The position numbers and the translations under genes are program-made. The notes beneath the pieces are model-generated. The model did no database searches. It was given only the letters and a program-made list of their open reading frames with translations, and had not been told where the DNA came from. This document shows positions 8,353 to 19,001 of a stretch of 64,000 nucleotides of DNA, piece after piece. Position 1 is the stretch's first letter. Every line of letters begins with the position of its first letter. The stretch is from DATLLN01 sp963797175 (lineage in GTDB: Bacteria > Actinomycetota > Thermoleophilia > Gaiellales > JAICJC01), in assembly GCA_963797175.1 (NCBI GenBank), contig CAWCOL010000005.1:558001-622000 (forward strand), written 5' to 3'.

Positions 8353-8488
8353 CGTGATCGCGGCATCTCCGCACGGACCCGGCACACGCCGTGACGGACA
8401 CGCGGCAATCCCCGCCGTAGGGTGCCGCCACGCGATGGTTGCCACCCGCACGGTCGCGGCTCGGTTACGCCTGCCCGGGAGTCGGCCC

Positions 8489-8996
8489 TCACTCGTCGAC
8501 GCCGACGACCAGCTCCATCAGCAGCCCGTCCTCGTAGCTGCCGTCGTCCATCCGCTGGTAGCGGCGCATCACGCCCACCGGGCGGAAGCCGACGGCGGCG
8601 TAGCAGCGCACCGCCACCTCGTTCGCGGCGGCGGGGTCGATCACCAGGCGGTGGTGGCCGAGGTCATCGATCAGGTGGCGCACCAGCAGCCCGACCGCCT
8701 CGCGGCCCAGGCCCCTGCCGTGCGTCCGGGAGGAGAGGAAGATGTCCACGCCCGCATGGCGGAACGCGGGCTCGCCCATCTCGATGTACTCGATCAGGCC
8801 GACCAGCTCACCGTCCAGCAGGATCGAGAAGGCGACCTCGCCCTCCTCACCCGACACCGTCTCGGGCGACCTCCTCGGCGACCGGCATGCTCCACCAGCG
8901 CGCCACGTCGGGCTCCGACTGGATCTCGACCAGGCACGGCACGTCGTCCGCGACCGCGCGGCGCAGCACCAGCCGCGGCCCGCGCAGCTCGGTCAC
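8489..8996 (-). CDS. GNAT-family N-acetyltransferase coupled to smc (one frameshift)
   Basis: The GTG start at 8996 overlaps the smc stop in a GTGA, so this gene is translationally coupled to smc. The first part (TELRGPRLVLRRAV..., conserved QSEPDVARWWSMP) and the second part (acetyl-CoA loop RTHGRGLGREAVGLL, then ANEVAVRCYAAVGFRPVG) are in different frames. Removing one C from the CCC near 8873 gives EEVAETVSGEEGEVAFS and a continuous 168-residue protein. The architecture resembles aminoglycoside 6'-acetyltransferase-like/RimJ-type GNATs. The substrate is unknown and resistance should not be assumed. Confidence 0.8.
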
Positions 8997-11900
8997 GCCG
9001 TCTCCAGCGCCGCCTCGTGCAGAGCGGGGTCGCTCGGCATCCGCCGCGAGAGTACCTTCGACTCGCCGTCGCCCGCCATCGTCACGCCGTAGAGCACGTC
9101 GGCGACCTCCATCGTCCGCCGCTGGTGCGTGATGACGACGAACTGCGCCTTGTCCTGGTACGCCCGGAGCAGGTCGAGGAAGCGGTCGATGTTCGCGTCG
9201 TCCAGCGCGGCCTCGACCTCGTCCAGCAGGTAGAACGGCGACGGCTTCGTCAGCATCAGCGCGAACAGGAACGCGATCGCGGTCAGCGACTTCTCGCCGC
9301 CCGAGAGCAGCGAGAGCGACTCGATCCGCTTGCCCGCGGGCCGCACCTCAAGCTCCACCCCGCGCTCCGTGTCCTGCTGCTCGACCGGCTCGGCCTCCTC
9401 GTCGCCCTCGGCGGGCGGCGCCGCCGAGACGACGTCCGGCTCGGTCAGGCGCAGCCGGCCGCGGCCGCCCGGGAAGAGCGTGCCGATCACCTCGGCGAAG
9501 TGGTGCGCGACCGAGTCGAAGGTCGTCGCGAAACGCTGGTCGATCGTCGTCGTCAGGTCGGCGATCAGCCCCCGCAGCTCCGCCACGCGAGGTCTCGAGG
9601 TCGTCGCACTGCGCGGCCAGGTCGTCGGCCCGCACCTTCTCCTGCTCGTACTCCTCGGCCGCCAGCGGGTTGACCGCGCCCAGGCTCTCGCGGCGCCGCT
9701 CCAGCCGGTCGAGGCGGGCGGCAAGGGCCGCGGCGTCGTCCGGCAGCATCGGGGTCTCCGGCTCTTCGATCTCGACCGCCGCCTCGCCGGCGAGCTGGGC
9801 CCGGCGCCGGCCGAGCTCGTCCATCCGCTCCGACGTGCGGGCCAGCGCCACCTCGATCTCGGTCACCGCGCCGGACGCCTCGCGCGCGCGGCCCTGCGCG
9901 GCGGCCTCCAGCGTCGCGCACTCTTGCAGCTCGCCGGCCAGCACCGTCGCCCGCTGCTCGATCGCCTCGATGCCGCTGCGGGCCGGCGCCGCCAGCCCGG
10001 CGGCGACCGCGCCGGCGGCGTCGATCGCCTCCAGCATCGGCCGGATCGCCGGCACCATCGCCACGGCCTCGTCGGCCGCCTGCCGCATCCGCCCGGCCAG
10101 CTCCGCCGCACGCACCGACTCGGCCCGGCTCCGCTCGGCGTCCCCTCGGAAGCGCTCGATCCGCTCGTTCGCGGCCGCGATCCTCGCACCCAGGCGAGCC
10201 GCGTCGTCCGCCAGCGACCGCCGGGCGGCCTCCAGCGACGCGTGGCGCTCGTCGGCCGCGGTCGAGGCGCTCGCGCCGGTCGGCCAGCCCCGACTCGTAG
10301 CCGGCCGACACCGCCTGGAGCTCGGCCAGCCGGGCCGTCTCGCTCTCCAGGTCGCGCTCGGCCAGGTCACGGGCCGCGTCCCCGCGTGCCAGGTCGTCGG
10401 CCAGCCCATCGCGCAGCGCGACGGCCCGGCGCAGCGACGCGGCCAGCTCGATCTCCGCGGCGCGGGCGTCGTGCAGCGCCGTCCGGGCGGCCGTCTCGGC
10501 CGCGAGCGCGACCTCCAGCACCTCGGCAGCGGCCCCGGCCCGTTCCGCCGCGACACCGGCCTCCTGCTCCGCCCGGCCTGCCTCGGCCGCCAGCCGCTCC
10601 TGCTCGGCGCGCGCGGCCATCCACGCCGCCTCGCCCGCCTCGGGGATGCGCCAGACCGCCCCGTGGTCGGCATCCACGCCCGCCCCGTCCACCGTCACCG
10701 CCACGCCGTGCTCCACCGCGCGCAGGTCGTCCACCAGCCAGATGCCGTCCAGCACCCAGGCCAGTCCCGCATCGACGCGCGCCACATCTGCCAGCGGCCG
10801 CCCACCCGGCAGGCGGCGCCGCCGGGGCTGCCTGGGTGGGCGCGGTGACCACCGCCAGCTCCCCCTCGGCCGATGCCAGCAAGGCGAACGCCTCGTCCAG
10901 GCGCTCGACGACCACCGCGCCGGCGCGCCAGCCGAGCGCGGCGGCGACCGCCCGCTCGTAGCCGGGCTCGGCCTCGATGCCCGAGACCACCAGCCGCGCT
11001 CCCTGCTCGCGCAGCGACCGCGCCGCCGGCGGCAGCCCGTCGCCGCGCTCGACGGCGGCCTCGACCGTGCGCAGGCGCGCCCGCAGCGCGTCCAGCCTGC
11101 CGTCCGCCTCGGTCGCGGCCGTCCGCGCGGCGCGGTCGGCCTCACGCGCCGCCAGCACGGCCTGCTCGGCGTCGCGGGCGCCCGCGGTGCGATCGACCAG
11201 CGTATCGGCGGCCTCCTCGACCCGGCGCTCCAGCGCCCCGGCCTCCGTCTCGGCGGCGACCAGCCCGGCCCGGCCGTTCTCGGCGCCCTCGGCCAGCTCG
11301 GCCAGCCGCACCCGCAGGTCGGCCAGCCGGGCGATCCCCGCCTCGACCTCACGGCGCAGGTTGGCCGCCTGGCCCTCGGCCTCGGCGTGGGCGCGGCGGG
11401 CGTCCATCGCAGCCGCCAGGGCCGCCTCGGCGGCGGCCGCGGCCTCCTCCAGCCCGCCCTGGTCGGACGCCTCCAGCGCCGCCACCTCGGTCACGTGCTG
11501 ATCGGCGGCATGCGCGGCCTCGTCCGCCTCGGTCGCCAGCCGCTCGGCTGCGCGGTCGCTGCTCTCGGCATCGGCCCGGCGCCGCGCCTCGGCCCGCTCC
11601 AGCGCCGTCACGGCGCGCTGCATCCGCTCCCGCTCTGCGGCGAGCCGGTCGCGCGACGTCTCGAACGCGTAGAAGGCCCGCGTGGCCCGCTCCTGCGCCC
11701 CGGCCAGGCCGGTCAGCTCCTGCTCGGCGGCGGCACGGCGTGTGCCGATCGCCGCCACCTCGGCGTCGATCGCATCGCGGCGGGATCCCACCTCGCCCAG
11801 CCGCGCCCGCAGACCGGCCGTCCGCTCACGCTCGCCGACGAGCTCGGAGCCGAGCAGGGCGATCCGCCCCAGCGCGATCTCGTGGCCCAGCTTCGCCGCG

Positions 11901-12543
11901 CGATCCGCGGCCGTTGCCTGCATCGACAGCGGTCGCAGCCGGGCGCGCACCTCGCGCTCCAGGTCGCGGGCGCGCTCCAGCTCGGCGTCAACCCGGGCCA
12001 GCTTGGACTCGGCGCGCACGCGGCGGCGCTGGTACTTGCCCAGCCCGGCCGCCTCCTCGACGAAGCGGCGGCGCTCATGCGGCTTGGCCAGCAGGATCTC
12101 CTCCACCCGGCCCTGGCCGATGACGGAGTGCATCTCGCGCCCGAGGCCCGTGTCGGAGAGCAGCTCGACGCACGTCCAGGCGGCGCACGCGGGCGCGGTT
12201 GATGAAGTACTCGCTGTCGCCGTCGCGCGTCAGCCGGCGCATGATCGAGACCTCGCCGAACTCGATCGGCAGCGTCTCGCAGGCGTTGTCCAGCACCAGC
12301 TCGACCTCGCAGACGCCCGGTGGGCGGCCGCGAGTCGGTTCCGCCGAACAGCACGTCCTGGCCGGTCGGCGCGCGCAGCTGGCCGGGCGATTGCACCGCC
12401 ATCGCCCACTGCAGCGCGTCGGCGATGTTCGACTTGCCGCTGCCGTTGGGGCCGACGACGACCGCGATGCCGTGCTCGAAGGTGAGCTCGACGGACTGGG
12501 CGAACGACTTGAAACCACGCATGCGGAGGGTCTTCAGGTGCAT
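8993..12543 (-). CDS. smc: Chromosome partition protein SMC (five frameshifts)
   Basis: Condensin ATPase that, with ScpA and ScpB (also in this window), organises and segregates the chromosome. The N-terminal head carries MRGFKSFAQ and Walker A VGPNGSGKSNIADALQWA. Then come SDTGLGREMHSVIGQG, a coiled coil rich in Ala/Glu/Arg, a hinge around the middle (PGYERAVAAALGWR), a second coiled coil, and the C-terminal head with signature LLSGGEKSLTAIAFLFA and Walker B FYLLDEVEAALDDANI. Single extra bases near 12325, 12172, 10825, 10265 and 9590 break the frame, always in the same direction. Corrected length is about 1181 residues, normal for SMC. Sequence error is likely. Confidence 0.92.
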
Positions 12544-12562
12544 CGCCGGGTCCGGTCTCCTC

Positions 12563-13239
12563 TCAGTCGTCCGGCGGGCTCCCGCCGGCGGTGCCGCGCA
12601 GCGCCTCTCGGGCGGCTGCCTGCTCGGAGGCCTTCTTGCTCGGCCCCGAGCCCCGGCCGAGCTCCCGGCCCTCGACCATCGCCGCCGTGGTGAAGCGGCG
12701 CTCGTGATCGGGCCCGGTCGTCTCGACCAGTTCATAGGTTACCGAGGCCCCCCGACGTGCAAGCTCCTCCTGGAGCACCGTCTTGTGGTCGACGTGGCCC
12801 TCGACCGCATAGGCGACCCGCTCGGCGAAGGCCTCCACCACCGCGGGCAGCGTCCGCTCCGAGCCGAACGCGAGGAACGCAGGCGCCGATCACCGCCTCG
12901 ACCACCTCGGCCATGACGCTGTCGGACGCAGCCATCATCTCGGCGGTGAGCGCGCCCTCGCCGCCCAGGCTCATGCCCCGCTGCCGCACGTCCTCGTCGA
13001 GGCCGAGGTCGCGGGCGACGACGGCGCAGCTCTCCCGTGAGACCACGTGCGCACGGATCCGCGCGAGGTCGCCCTCCGGCCGGCCGGCGAACCGTCAGGA
13101 AGACGTGCTGCGCCACCGACAGCCCGAGCACGCTGTCCCCCAGGAACTCGAGCCGCTCGTACGACGAGGCCCGGTCCGCGACCCACGAGGAGTGGGTCAG
13201 TGCCTGCCCGCGAAGCGAGTCGGGCAGCGAGTCGATCAG
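12563..13239 (-). CDS. rnc: Ribonuclease III (two frameshifts, uncertain start)
   Basis: Double-strand-specific RNase that processes rRNA precursors. The endonuclease domain has QALTHSSWVAD, the signature YERLEFLGDSVLGL, and MAEVVEAVIGA. The C-terminal dsRNA-binding domain has HVDHKTVLQEELARRG and GPSKKASEQAAAREAL. Extra bases near 13085 and 12885 shift the frame; removal gives AEVVEAVIGAAFLAFGSERT. No ATG/GTG/TTG lies in the first frame after the acpP stop; CTG at 13239 is my best start (about 224 residues), and a GTG at 13244 would need a one-base deletion. It lies between acpP and smc as in other Actinomycetota. Confidence 0.88.
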
Positions 13240-13255
13240 CTCACGAAGCGCGTGT

Positions 13256-13495
13256 CTACGAGTGGGACGTGACGTAGTCGACTGCCTGGCCGACCGTCTC
13301 GATCTTCTGTGCGTCCTCGTCCGAGATCTTCAGGCCGAACTGATCCTCGAGCTCCATGATCAGCTCGACCAGATCGAGCGAGTCCGCGTCGAGGTCGCCC
13401 TGGAAGGACGCCTCCTCCGTGACCTGATTGTCGTCGACACCGAGCTGCTCGACCAGGATTCCCCTGACGCGCTCCAACGCCTCCTCACGAGTCAT
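13256..13495 (-). CDS. acpP: Acyl carrier protein
   Basis: A 79-residue acidic ACP carrying the phosphopantetheine attachment motif DADSLDLVELIMELE, with the serine near residue 40. Its ATG overlaps the plsX stop (ATGA). It supplies acyl chains to PlsX (adjacent), which links this region to the FakA-FakB fusion further right. An SD-like ggagagag precedes the start. Confidence 0.96.
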   Translation of the reverse strand: MTREEALERVRGILVEQLGVDDNQVTEEASFQGDLDADSLDLVELIMELEDQFGLKISDEDAQKIETVGQAVDYVTSHS

Positions 13496-14573
13496 CTCTG
13501 GCTCTCTCCATTCTCCGGGTCAGCAACGGTGGGGACTGTATGTTGCTGGGCGCCGTCCTGCAAGTCGGTAGTCATGGCGCCGCGGCCGAGCCCTTCCTCG
13601 ACCAGGCCGACCACGCCTCCCTCCACGCCGCGCGCCGCGAGCAGGATCGCGTTGCGGACGGCCAGGCGGCCGGAGCTGCCGTGGGCGATCACCGAGAGGC
13701 CGCGCACGCCCAGCAGATACGCACCGCCGTAGGTGTCCGGGTCGTACCGGCGCCCCACCTCCCGTAGCGCAGGACGCAACAGCAGCCCGCCGAGCTTGGC
13801 CCGGGTGGACGAGTTGGCCGCCTGCCGGAGCTGGCCGAACAGGGTCGATCGCCGGCGCCCTCCAGGCCCTTCAGCAGCACGTTGCCCGCGAAGCCGTCGG
13901 CGACGATCACCCGGAACTCGGAGCCGAGCGCGTCGCGCCCCTCGCAGTTGCCCGCGAAGGCGATGGGCGCCGACGCGAGCAGGGCGTGCGCCTCCAGCGT
14001 GACGGGGCTGCCCTTGGTCGCCTCCTCGCCGATCGACAGCAGCCCCACCGGCGGCCGCTCGATGCCGAGCACGCGCTCGGCGAAGATCGAGCCCATCACG
14101 GCGAACTGGAGCAGGTGCTCGGCCCGGCCCTCGGCGTTGGCGCCGGCATCGATCAGCACGTTGGGCCCGTCCGCGCCCGGCAGGACGACGGCGATGCCCG
14201 GCCGGTGGACGCCACGGATGCGGCCGATCACGAGCAGCGAGGCCGCCAGCATGGCGCCGGTCGAGCCGGCCGAGAGCGCGGCGCCGGCGCGGCCCTCGCG
14301 CACCAGCCGGCAGGCGGTGACCAGCGACGAGTCGGGACGCGAGCGGACGGCCTGCGCCGGCTCGTCGTGGAAGTCGATCACGCCGGGCGCGTCGACCACG
14401 TCCACGCCGGCCGGCGAGCCGTGCCCGGCCAGCTCGCCGCGGACGGCGTCCTCGGCGCCGCACAGCAGCACGTGCACGCCGCCGGTGGCGGCGGCCTCGA
14501 CGGCGCCGGCGACGATCTCGGCCGGAGCACGATCGCCGCCCATCGCGTCAACGGCGACGGTGACGCCGTCCAC
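13492..14573 (-). CDS. plsX: Phosphate acyltransferase PlsX (one frameshift site)
   Basis: Makes acyl-phosphate from acyl-ACP (or the reverse) for phospholipid synthesis. Signatures: TVAVDAMGGDRAPAEIV at the N-terminus, ALSAGSTGAMLAASLLVIGR, and VIVADGFAGNVLLKGLEGA. Near 13853 the frame changes by +2 (two extra bases or one missing) and continues with STLFGQLRQAANSS to a C-terminus ending in the plsX/acpP ATGA overlap. Corrected length is about 359 residues. The GTG start at 14573 fits the conserved VAVDAMGGD beginning. Confidence 0.9.
13535..13540 (-). promoter_or_regulatory. possible internal -10 for acpP (TACAGT)
   Basis: TACAGT lies 39 nt before the acpP start inside the 3' end of plsX, upstream of the SD ggagagag. 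It would give ACP, an abundant protein, its own leadered transcript. Confidence 0.35.
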
Positions 14574-14590
14574 GGTGGTGTCCTCGGAGG

Positions 14591-14779
14591 CTACGGCGCG
14601 ACGTCGGTGAGCGGCTCGACCTCACGCCCACGGTACTGGCCGCAGTTGCCACAGACGTGATGCGGCCGCACCGGATGGTGGCAGTGAGGGCAGGACGACA
14701 GCACGGGCGCCGAGATGCGATGCGTCGCACGGCGCTTGTCGCGGCGGGCCTTCGAGGTCTTTCGCTTGGGGACGGCCAT
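14591..14779 (-). CDS. rpmF: 50S ribosomal protein L32
   Basis: A 62-residue L32 beginning MAVPKRKTSKARRDKRRATH and carrying a zinc ribbon with two CxxC pairs, CPHC and CGNC. It sits in the classic yceD-rpmF-plsX-acpP cluster linking ribosome and lipid synthesis. A TATAAA lies 8 nt upstream at the yceD stop but lacks the terminal T of a -10 consensus. Confidence 0.96.
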   Translation of the reverse strand: MAVPKRKTSKARRDKRRATHRISAPVLSSCPHCHHPVRPHHVCGNCGQYRGREVEPLTDVAP

Positions 14780-14788
14780 GACGGTGGT

Positions 14789-15292
14789 TTATAGCAGTTC
14801 GCGCAGCTTCTCCCAGCGGCTGTCCGGCTCCTCCTCGGTGCAGGCATGCTCCACGCCCGCCTCCAGACGCGCCCCGCAGTGGGGGCAGATCCCGGCGCAG
14901 TCGGCCGAGCAGAGGATCTTCTCGGGCAGCTCCAGCGCGATCGCGTCGCGCGCCCACCGCTCGACGTCGAGCTCCTCGTCGGCCAGGTACTCGCTGGTCA
15001 GCTCCTCGTCGCCCAGCCGGGCGGCGGCGGGCTCGTGGTACTCACGCGCGGCAACGTCCACCTCGACCCGCGCAGGCTCCAGGCAACGCATGCACGGCCC
15101 CGTCACGACCGCATGGAACATCAGCTTCAGGTACAGCCCGGACGTGGACGGCTGGATCTCGACCTCGACCTCGAGGTCGGGCGGGTCGACGGTGTAGGAC
15201 TGGCCGCCCAGCTCGAACGGGTCCAGGCGCAGCTCGACCCGCTCGCGGCGGACCGTCCCCGGCTCCAGACGGAGGGCACGTAGATCGAGCAC
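14789..15292 (-). CDS. yceD: YceD/DUF177 family protein
   Basis: A 167-residue protein of the large-rRNA-accumulation family. It has the conserved GPCMRCLEPARVEV (one CxxC) and a C-terminal second metal-binding site CSADCAGICPHCGARL. Homologues affect 23S rRNA levels. It lies 9 nt before rpmF, as in most bacteria. The start codon is GTG. Confidence 0.88.
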   Translation of the reverse strand: MLDLRALRLEPGTVRRERVELRLDPFELGGQSYTVDPPDLEVEVEIQPSTSGLYLKLMFHAVVTGPCMRCLEPARVEVDVAAREYHEPAAARLGDEELTSEYLADEELDVERWARDAIALELPEKILCSADCAGICPHCGARLEAGVEHACTEEEPDSRWEKLRELL

Positions 15293-15303
15293 CGGCCAGC
15301 CGC

Positions 15304-15811
15304 CTACTGCATGATGCCGCCGTCACCGGCGGTGCCGTCCGTGCGGTCCTGCGATCCCTGTGCGAGCTGCTCGCGGCCCCGCTGCACCGCGGTCAGGAAC
15401 TTGCCCAGGTTCACCTCGAGGTGCTCGAGGATGCCGTCGGCGTAGTCCTCGGAGGCCAGCCGCGTCTCCCGCTCCTTGCCGCGCGCCTGCTCCACGAGCT
15501 CGTGGGCCTGGCGCTCGGCCAGCTTGACGACCTCCTGCTGGGACGCCTCGCGCTCCGCCTGCTCGCGGGCCTCGTTCACCAGCCGCTCGGCCTCGCGCTT
15601 CGCCTCGGCCAGCATCTCCTGGCGCTCCTTGACGATCCAGCGGGCCTGCTTGATCTCCTCGGGGATGGTCGAGCGCATCTGGTCGATGATCTCCCAGATC
15701 TCCTCGCGGTCGATGCGCACCTGGTCGGTCATGGGCACGCTCTTCGCGTTCTGCACCATCTCGTCCAGCTTGTCGATCAGCACCAGTACGTCCAACGGGT
15801 TCCTCACTTCC

Positions 15812-15831
<20 letters not shown>
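15304..15831 (-). CDS. DivIVA-like coiled-coil protein (SepIVA-like)
   Basis: A 175-residue highly charged protein. An N-terminal segment (NPLDVLVLIDKLDEMVQNAK) precedes a long predicted coiled coil (about residues 40-150) full of Glu/Arg/Ala heptads, and the C-terminus is Gly/Asp-rich. Its position, immediately upstream of yceD and near rnc, matches the mycobacterial septation factor SepIVA (Rv2927c). The synteny is stronger evidence than the sequence, because coiled coils resemble one another. It overlaps coaD by 20 nt. Confidence 0.7.
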
Positions 15832-16304
<473 letters not shown>

Positions 16305-16312
<8 letters not shown>

Positions 16313-16847
16313 TGCGGTAGATGCTGATCCGCTCGTCCCCATAGCGGCGGCTGACCTCGAGCCCGAGCGGGAGGTCGAGCGGCTCGGACGCCGCCGGCCC
16401 CTCCACGACGGCCAGGCCGCCCGGAACCAGTAATGCCGGAAGATGCAGGGAGAATGCCGGTTGCAAGGCGGCCAGCATCCTATAAGGCGGATCGAGCAGG
16501 ATCAAATCGTATGCCGCCCCCACCCCCGCCTCGGCCGCCAGCAATCGGCGCGCGTCGGCCCGGCGGACGGCCGCCCGCTCGCCGTAACCGAGCCGCTCGA
16601 CGTTGTCGCGCAGCGCGCGCAGCGCGGGCGCCGAGGTCTCGGCCAGCAGGCAGCTGGCGGCGCCCCGCGACAGCGCCTCCAGGCCCAGCGCACCGCTGCC
16701 CGCGAAGGCGTCGAGCACGCGCAGACCGGACACGTCGCCCAGCATCGAGAACAGCGCCTCGCGGGCGCGATCGCCGGTCGGGCGCGTTGCCCGGCCGGGC
16801 GGCGCCGACAGCCGGGCGCCGCGCTTCTCGCCGGCGATGATCCGCAT
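16305..16847 (-). CDS. rsmD: 16S rRNA (guanine966-N2)-methyltransferase
   Basis: A 180-residue SAM-dependent methyltransferase. It has MRIIAGEKRGARL at the start, TRPTGDRAREALFSML, the SAM loop LDAFAGSGALGLEALSRGA and the catalytic LLDPPYRM. It is coupled to coaD, the usual rsmD-coaD pair. A TAGGGT hexamer 6 nt upstream overlaps the recG stop codon. Confidence 0.95.
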
Positions 16848-16853
16848 CGCGCA

Positions 16854-16859
16854 ACCCTA
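16854..16859 (-). promoter_or_regulatory. -10 element of rsmD built on the recG stop codon (TAGGGT)
   Basis: The TAG stop of recG (16859-16857) forms the first three bases of TAGGGT, which ends 6 nt before the rsmD ATG. Confidence 0.45.
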
Positions 16860-19001
16860 CGCCCGCGTCAGCCAGTCGATCTCGGCGCCGAACAGGCGGC
16901 GCGCCTCCTCGACCATCAGCTGGGACGCGGGCGAGGCAAGCTCGGGGTCGGCGTCCAGGTGGCGCTGGGCGTCGCGGCGGGCGCCGGCCGCCAGCCGCCG
17001 GTCGCGGGAGATGCGGGCGTGGCGGAGGTCGGGGATGCCGCTCTGGCGCGCCGCCAGGATACTGCCCTCGCCGCGCAGCTCGAGGTCGACCTCGGCCAGC
17101 TCGAACCCGTCGGTCGTCCGCACCATCGCCTCCAGCCGGGCCGCGGCGTCGTCCGACGCCGGGTCGGCGAGCAGGATGCAGTAGCTCTCGTGCGACCCGC
17201 GGCCGACGCGCCCGCGCAGCTGGTGGAGCTGGGCCAGGCCGAACCGGTCGGCCTCCTCGACCACCATCAGGACGGCGTTGGGCACGTCCACGCCGACCTC
17301 GATCACGGTCGTCGCGACCAGCACCTGCACCTCGCCGGAGCGGAACCGTTCCATCAGCCGGCGGCGCTCGACGGTCGGCATCTGCCCGTGCAGGACGGCC
17401 ACCGCGTAGCCGGCCAGCTCGCCCTCGGCCAGCCGCCGGCCCTCGCTCTCGGCGGCCGTTGCCTCGTCGGCCTCGGACTCGGCGACGAGCGGGCAGACGA
17501 CGTAGGCCTGGCGGCCCTCGTCCAGCAGCCGGCGCATGCGGGCGAACACCTCGTCGCGGCGGGCCCGCGACACCAGCCGGGTGACGACAGGCGTGCGGCC
17601 GGGCGGCAGCTCGTCCAGGATCGAGACGTCGAGGTCGCCGTAGACGGTCAGGGCCAGCGTGCGCGGGATCGGCGTCGCCGTCATGTGCAGCACGTGCGGC
17701 GCCCGCCCCTCGCCCCGCGCCTTAGCCTCCAGCGCCTGCCGCTGCTCGACCCCGAAGCGGTGCTGCTCGTCCACCACGACCACCTCGAGGCCACCGAATA
17801 CGACGGCGTCCTGGATCAGCGCGTGCGTCCCCACCACGATCTGCGGCTCGCCGGACTCGATCACCTGGAGCGCGGCCCGGCGCTCGCGGGCGGGCATGCC
17901 GTTGACCAGCTGGCTGACGCGCACGCCCAGCGGCTCGCAGAGGGCTGCCACGCCCAGCAGGTGCTGGGTCGCCAGCGTCTCCGTCGGCGCCATCAGCGCT
18001 CCCTGGCCGCCGCGGTCGACCGCGCGCAGCAGCGCGTGCACCGCCACGGCCGTCTTGCCCGACCCGACGTCGCCCTGCAGCAGCCGCTGCATCGGCACGT
18101 CGCGGGCGAGGTCGGCGTCGATCTCCTCCATCGCCCGCACCTGCGCGGCCGTCGGCGTGAACGGCAGCGAGGCCAGGAAGGCGGCGGACAGCTCGCCCGG
18201 CTCGCCCAGCCCGCGGGCGGTGGTCGTGCTGTCCAGCCAGCGGCGGTGCCGCACCAGCCCGACCTGGAGCAGGAACAGCTCCTCGAAGGCGAGGCGGCGG
18301 CGGGCGGTGCGGGCGTCGTCCGGATCGGCCGGGCGGTGCGAGGCGATCAGCGCGTCGCGGCGCAGCGGCATCCGCCGCCGCTGGCGCAGCGCGGAGGGCA
18401 GCGAGTCGGGCGCGTCGCCGGCGTGGGACAGCACGGCGTCCGCCAGCACCCGCAGCCGCCGGCTGCCGACCGCCTCGCTGCCGTGGTAGACGGGCACCAG
18501 GCCGCTGGTGTGCAGCGCCTCGTCGCCACGGCCGAGCACCTCGTGGCTCTTGGCGGTCACCTCGGCGCCGATCGACCCGCGCCGCTCGCCGCGCACCGAG
18601 ATCACCGTGCCCGCGGTCAGCTGCTTGACCAGGTAGCGCTGGTTGAACCAGATCACCACTCCGGGGCCCGATCCGTCGCGGACGCGGGCCTCGACGATGG
18701 CGAGGTTGCGGCGGCGGGTCGGCCGCAGCCGGATCGACTCGACGGTGGCGACGATGGTCGCCTCCTCGCCCACCCGCAGGTCGGCCAGCGCCCGCACCGA
18801 GCGGAAGTCCTCGTAGCGGAACGGCACGCGCTCGAGCAGGTCGCCTACCGTCTCGACTGGACGCGGCCGCAGGCCGGCGAGCGCGTCCAGCAGCCGCCGG
18901 TCGCCGGGCGGGCGGGCCTCCAGGTGCGACGGCCGCGGCGCGGTCGCGGGCACCGGCAGCGGCTCGGCCGCGGCCTGGCCGGCGAAGCCGCGCAGGGTCA
19001 C
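16857..19001 (-). CDS. recG: ATP-dependent DNA helicase RecG
   Basis: A 714-residue branch-migration helicase that regresses stalled forks. The N-terminal wedge/OB domain is followed by superfamily 2 motifs: QGDVGSGKTAVAVHAL (motif I), VVVDEQHRFGVEQR (motif II as DEQH), MTATPIPRTLALT (III) and ATTVIEVGVDVPNA with QLRGRVGRG (V/VI). The GTG start at 19001 forms a GTGA overlap with the FakA-FakB gene. It is intact. Confidence 0.95.
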   Translation of the reverse strand: MTLRGFAGQAAAEPLPVPATAPRPSHLEARPPGDRRLLDALAGLRPRPVETVGDLLERVPFRYEDFRSVRALADLRVGEEATIVATVESIRLRPTRRRNLAIVEARVRDGSGPGVVIWFNQRYLVKQLTAGTVISVRGERRGSIGAEVTAKSHEVLGRGDEALHTSGLVPVYHGSEAVGSRRLRVLADAVLSHAGDAPDSLPSALRQRRRMPLRRDALIASHRPADPDDARTARRRLAFEELFLLQVGLVRHRRWLDSTTTARGLGEPGELSAAFLASLPFTPTAAQVRAMEEIDADLARDVPMQRLLQGDVGSGKTAVAVHALLRAVDRGGQGALMAPTETLATQHLLGVAALCEPLGVRVSQLVNGMPARERRAALQVIESGEPQIVVGTHALIQDAVVFGGLEVVVVDEQHRFGVEQRQALEAKARGEGRAPHVLHMTATPIPRTLALTVYGDLDVSILDELPPGRTPVVTRLVSRARRDEVFARMRRLLDEGRQAYVVCPLVAESEADEATAAESEGRRLAEGELAGYAVAVLHGQMPTVERRRLMERFRSGEVQVLVATTVIEVGVDVPNAVLMVVEEADRFGLAQLHQLRGRVGRGSHESYCILLADPASDDAAARLEAMVRTTDGFELAEVDLELRGEGSILAARQSGIPDLRHARISRDRRLAAGARRDAQRHLDADPELASPASQLMVEEARRLFGAEIDWLTRA

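Noticed and set aside
8489..8996. Aminoglycoside resistance gene (AAC(6')-type)
   Set aside because: GNAT similarity is only at fold level and the gene is chromosomal beside smc; a resistance function is not supported.
8993..12543. smc, metK, aroF, trpS and others as pseudogenes
   Set aside because: All motifs are conserved on both sides of each shift and removing one base restores family-length proteins, including essential single-copy genes.
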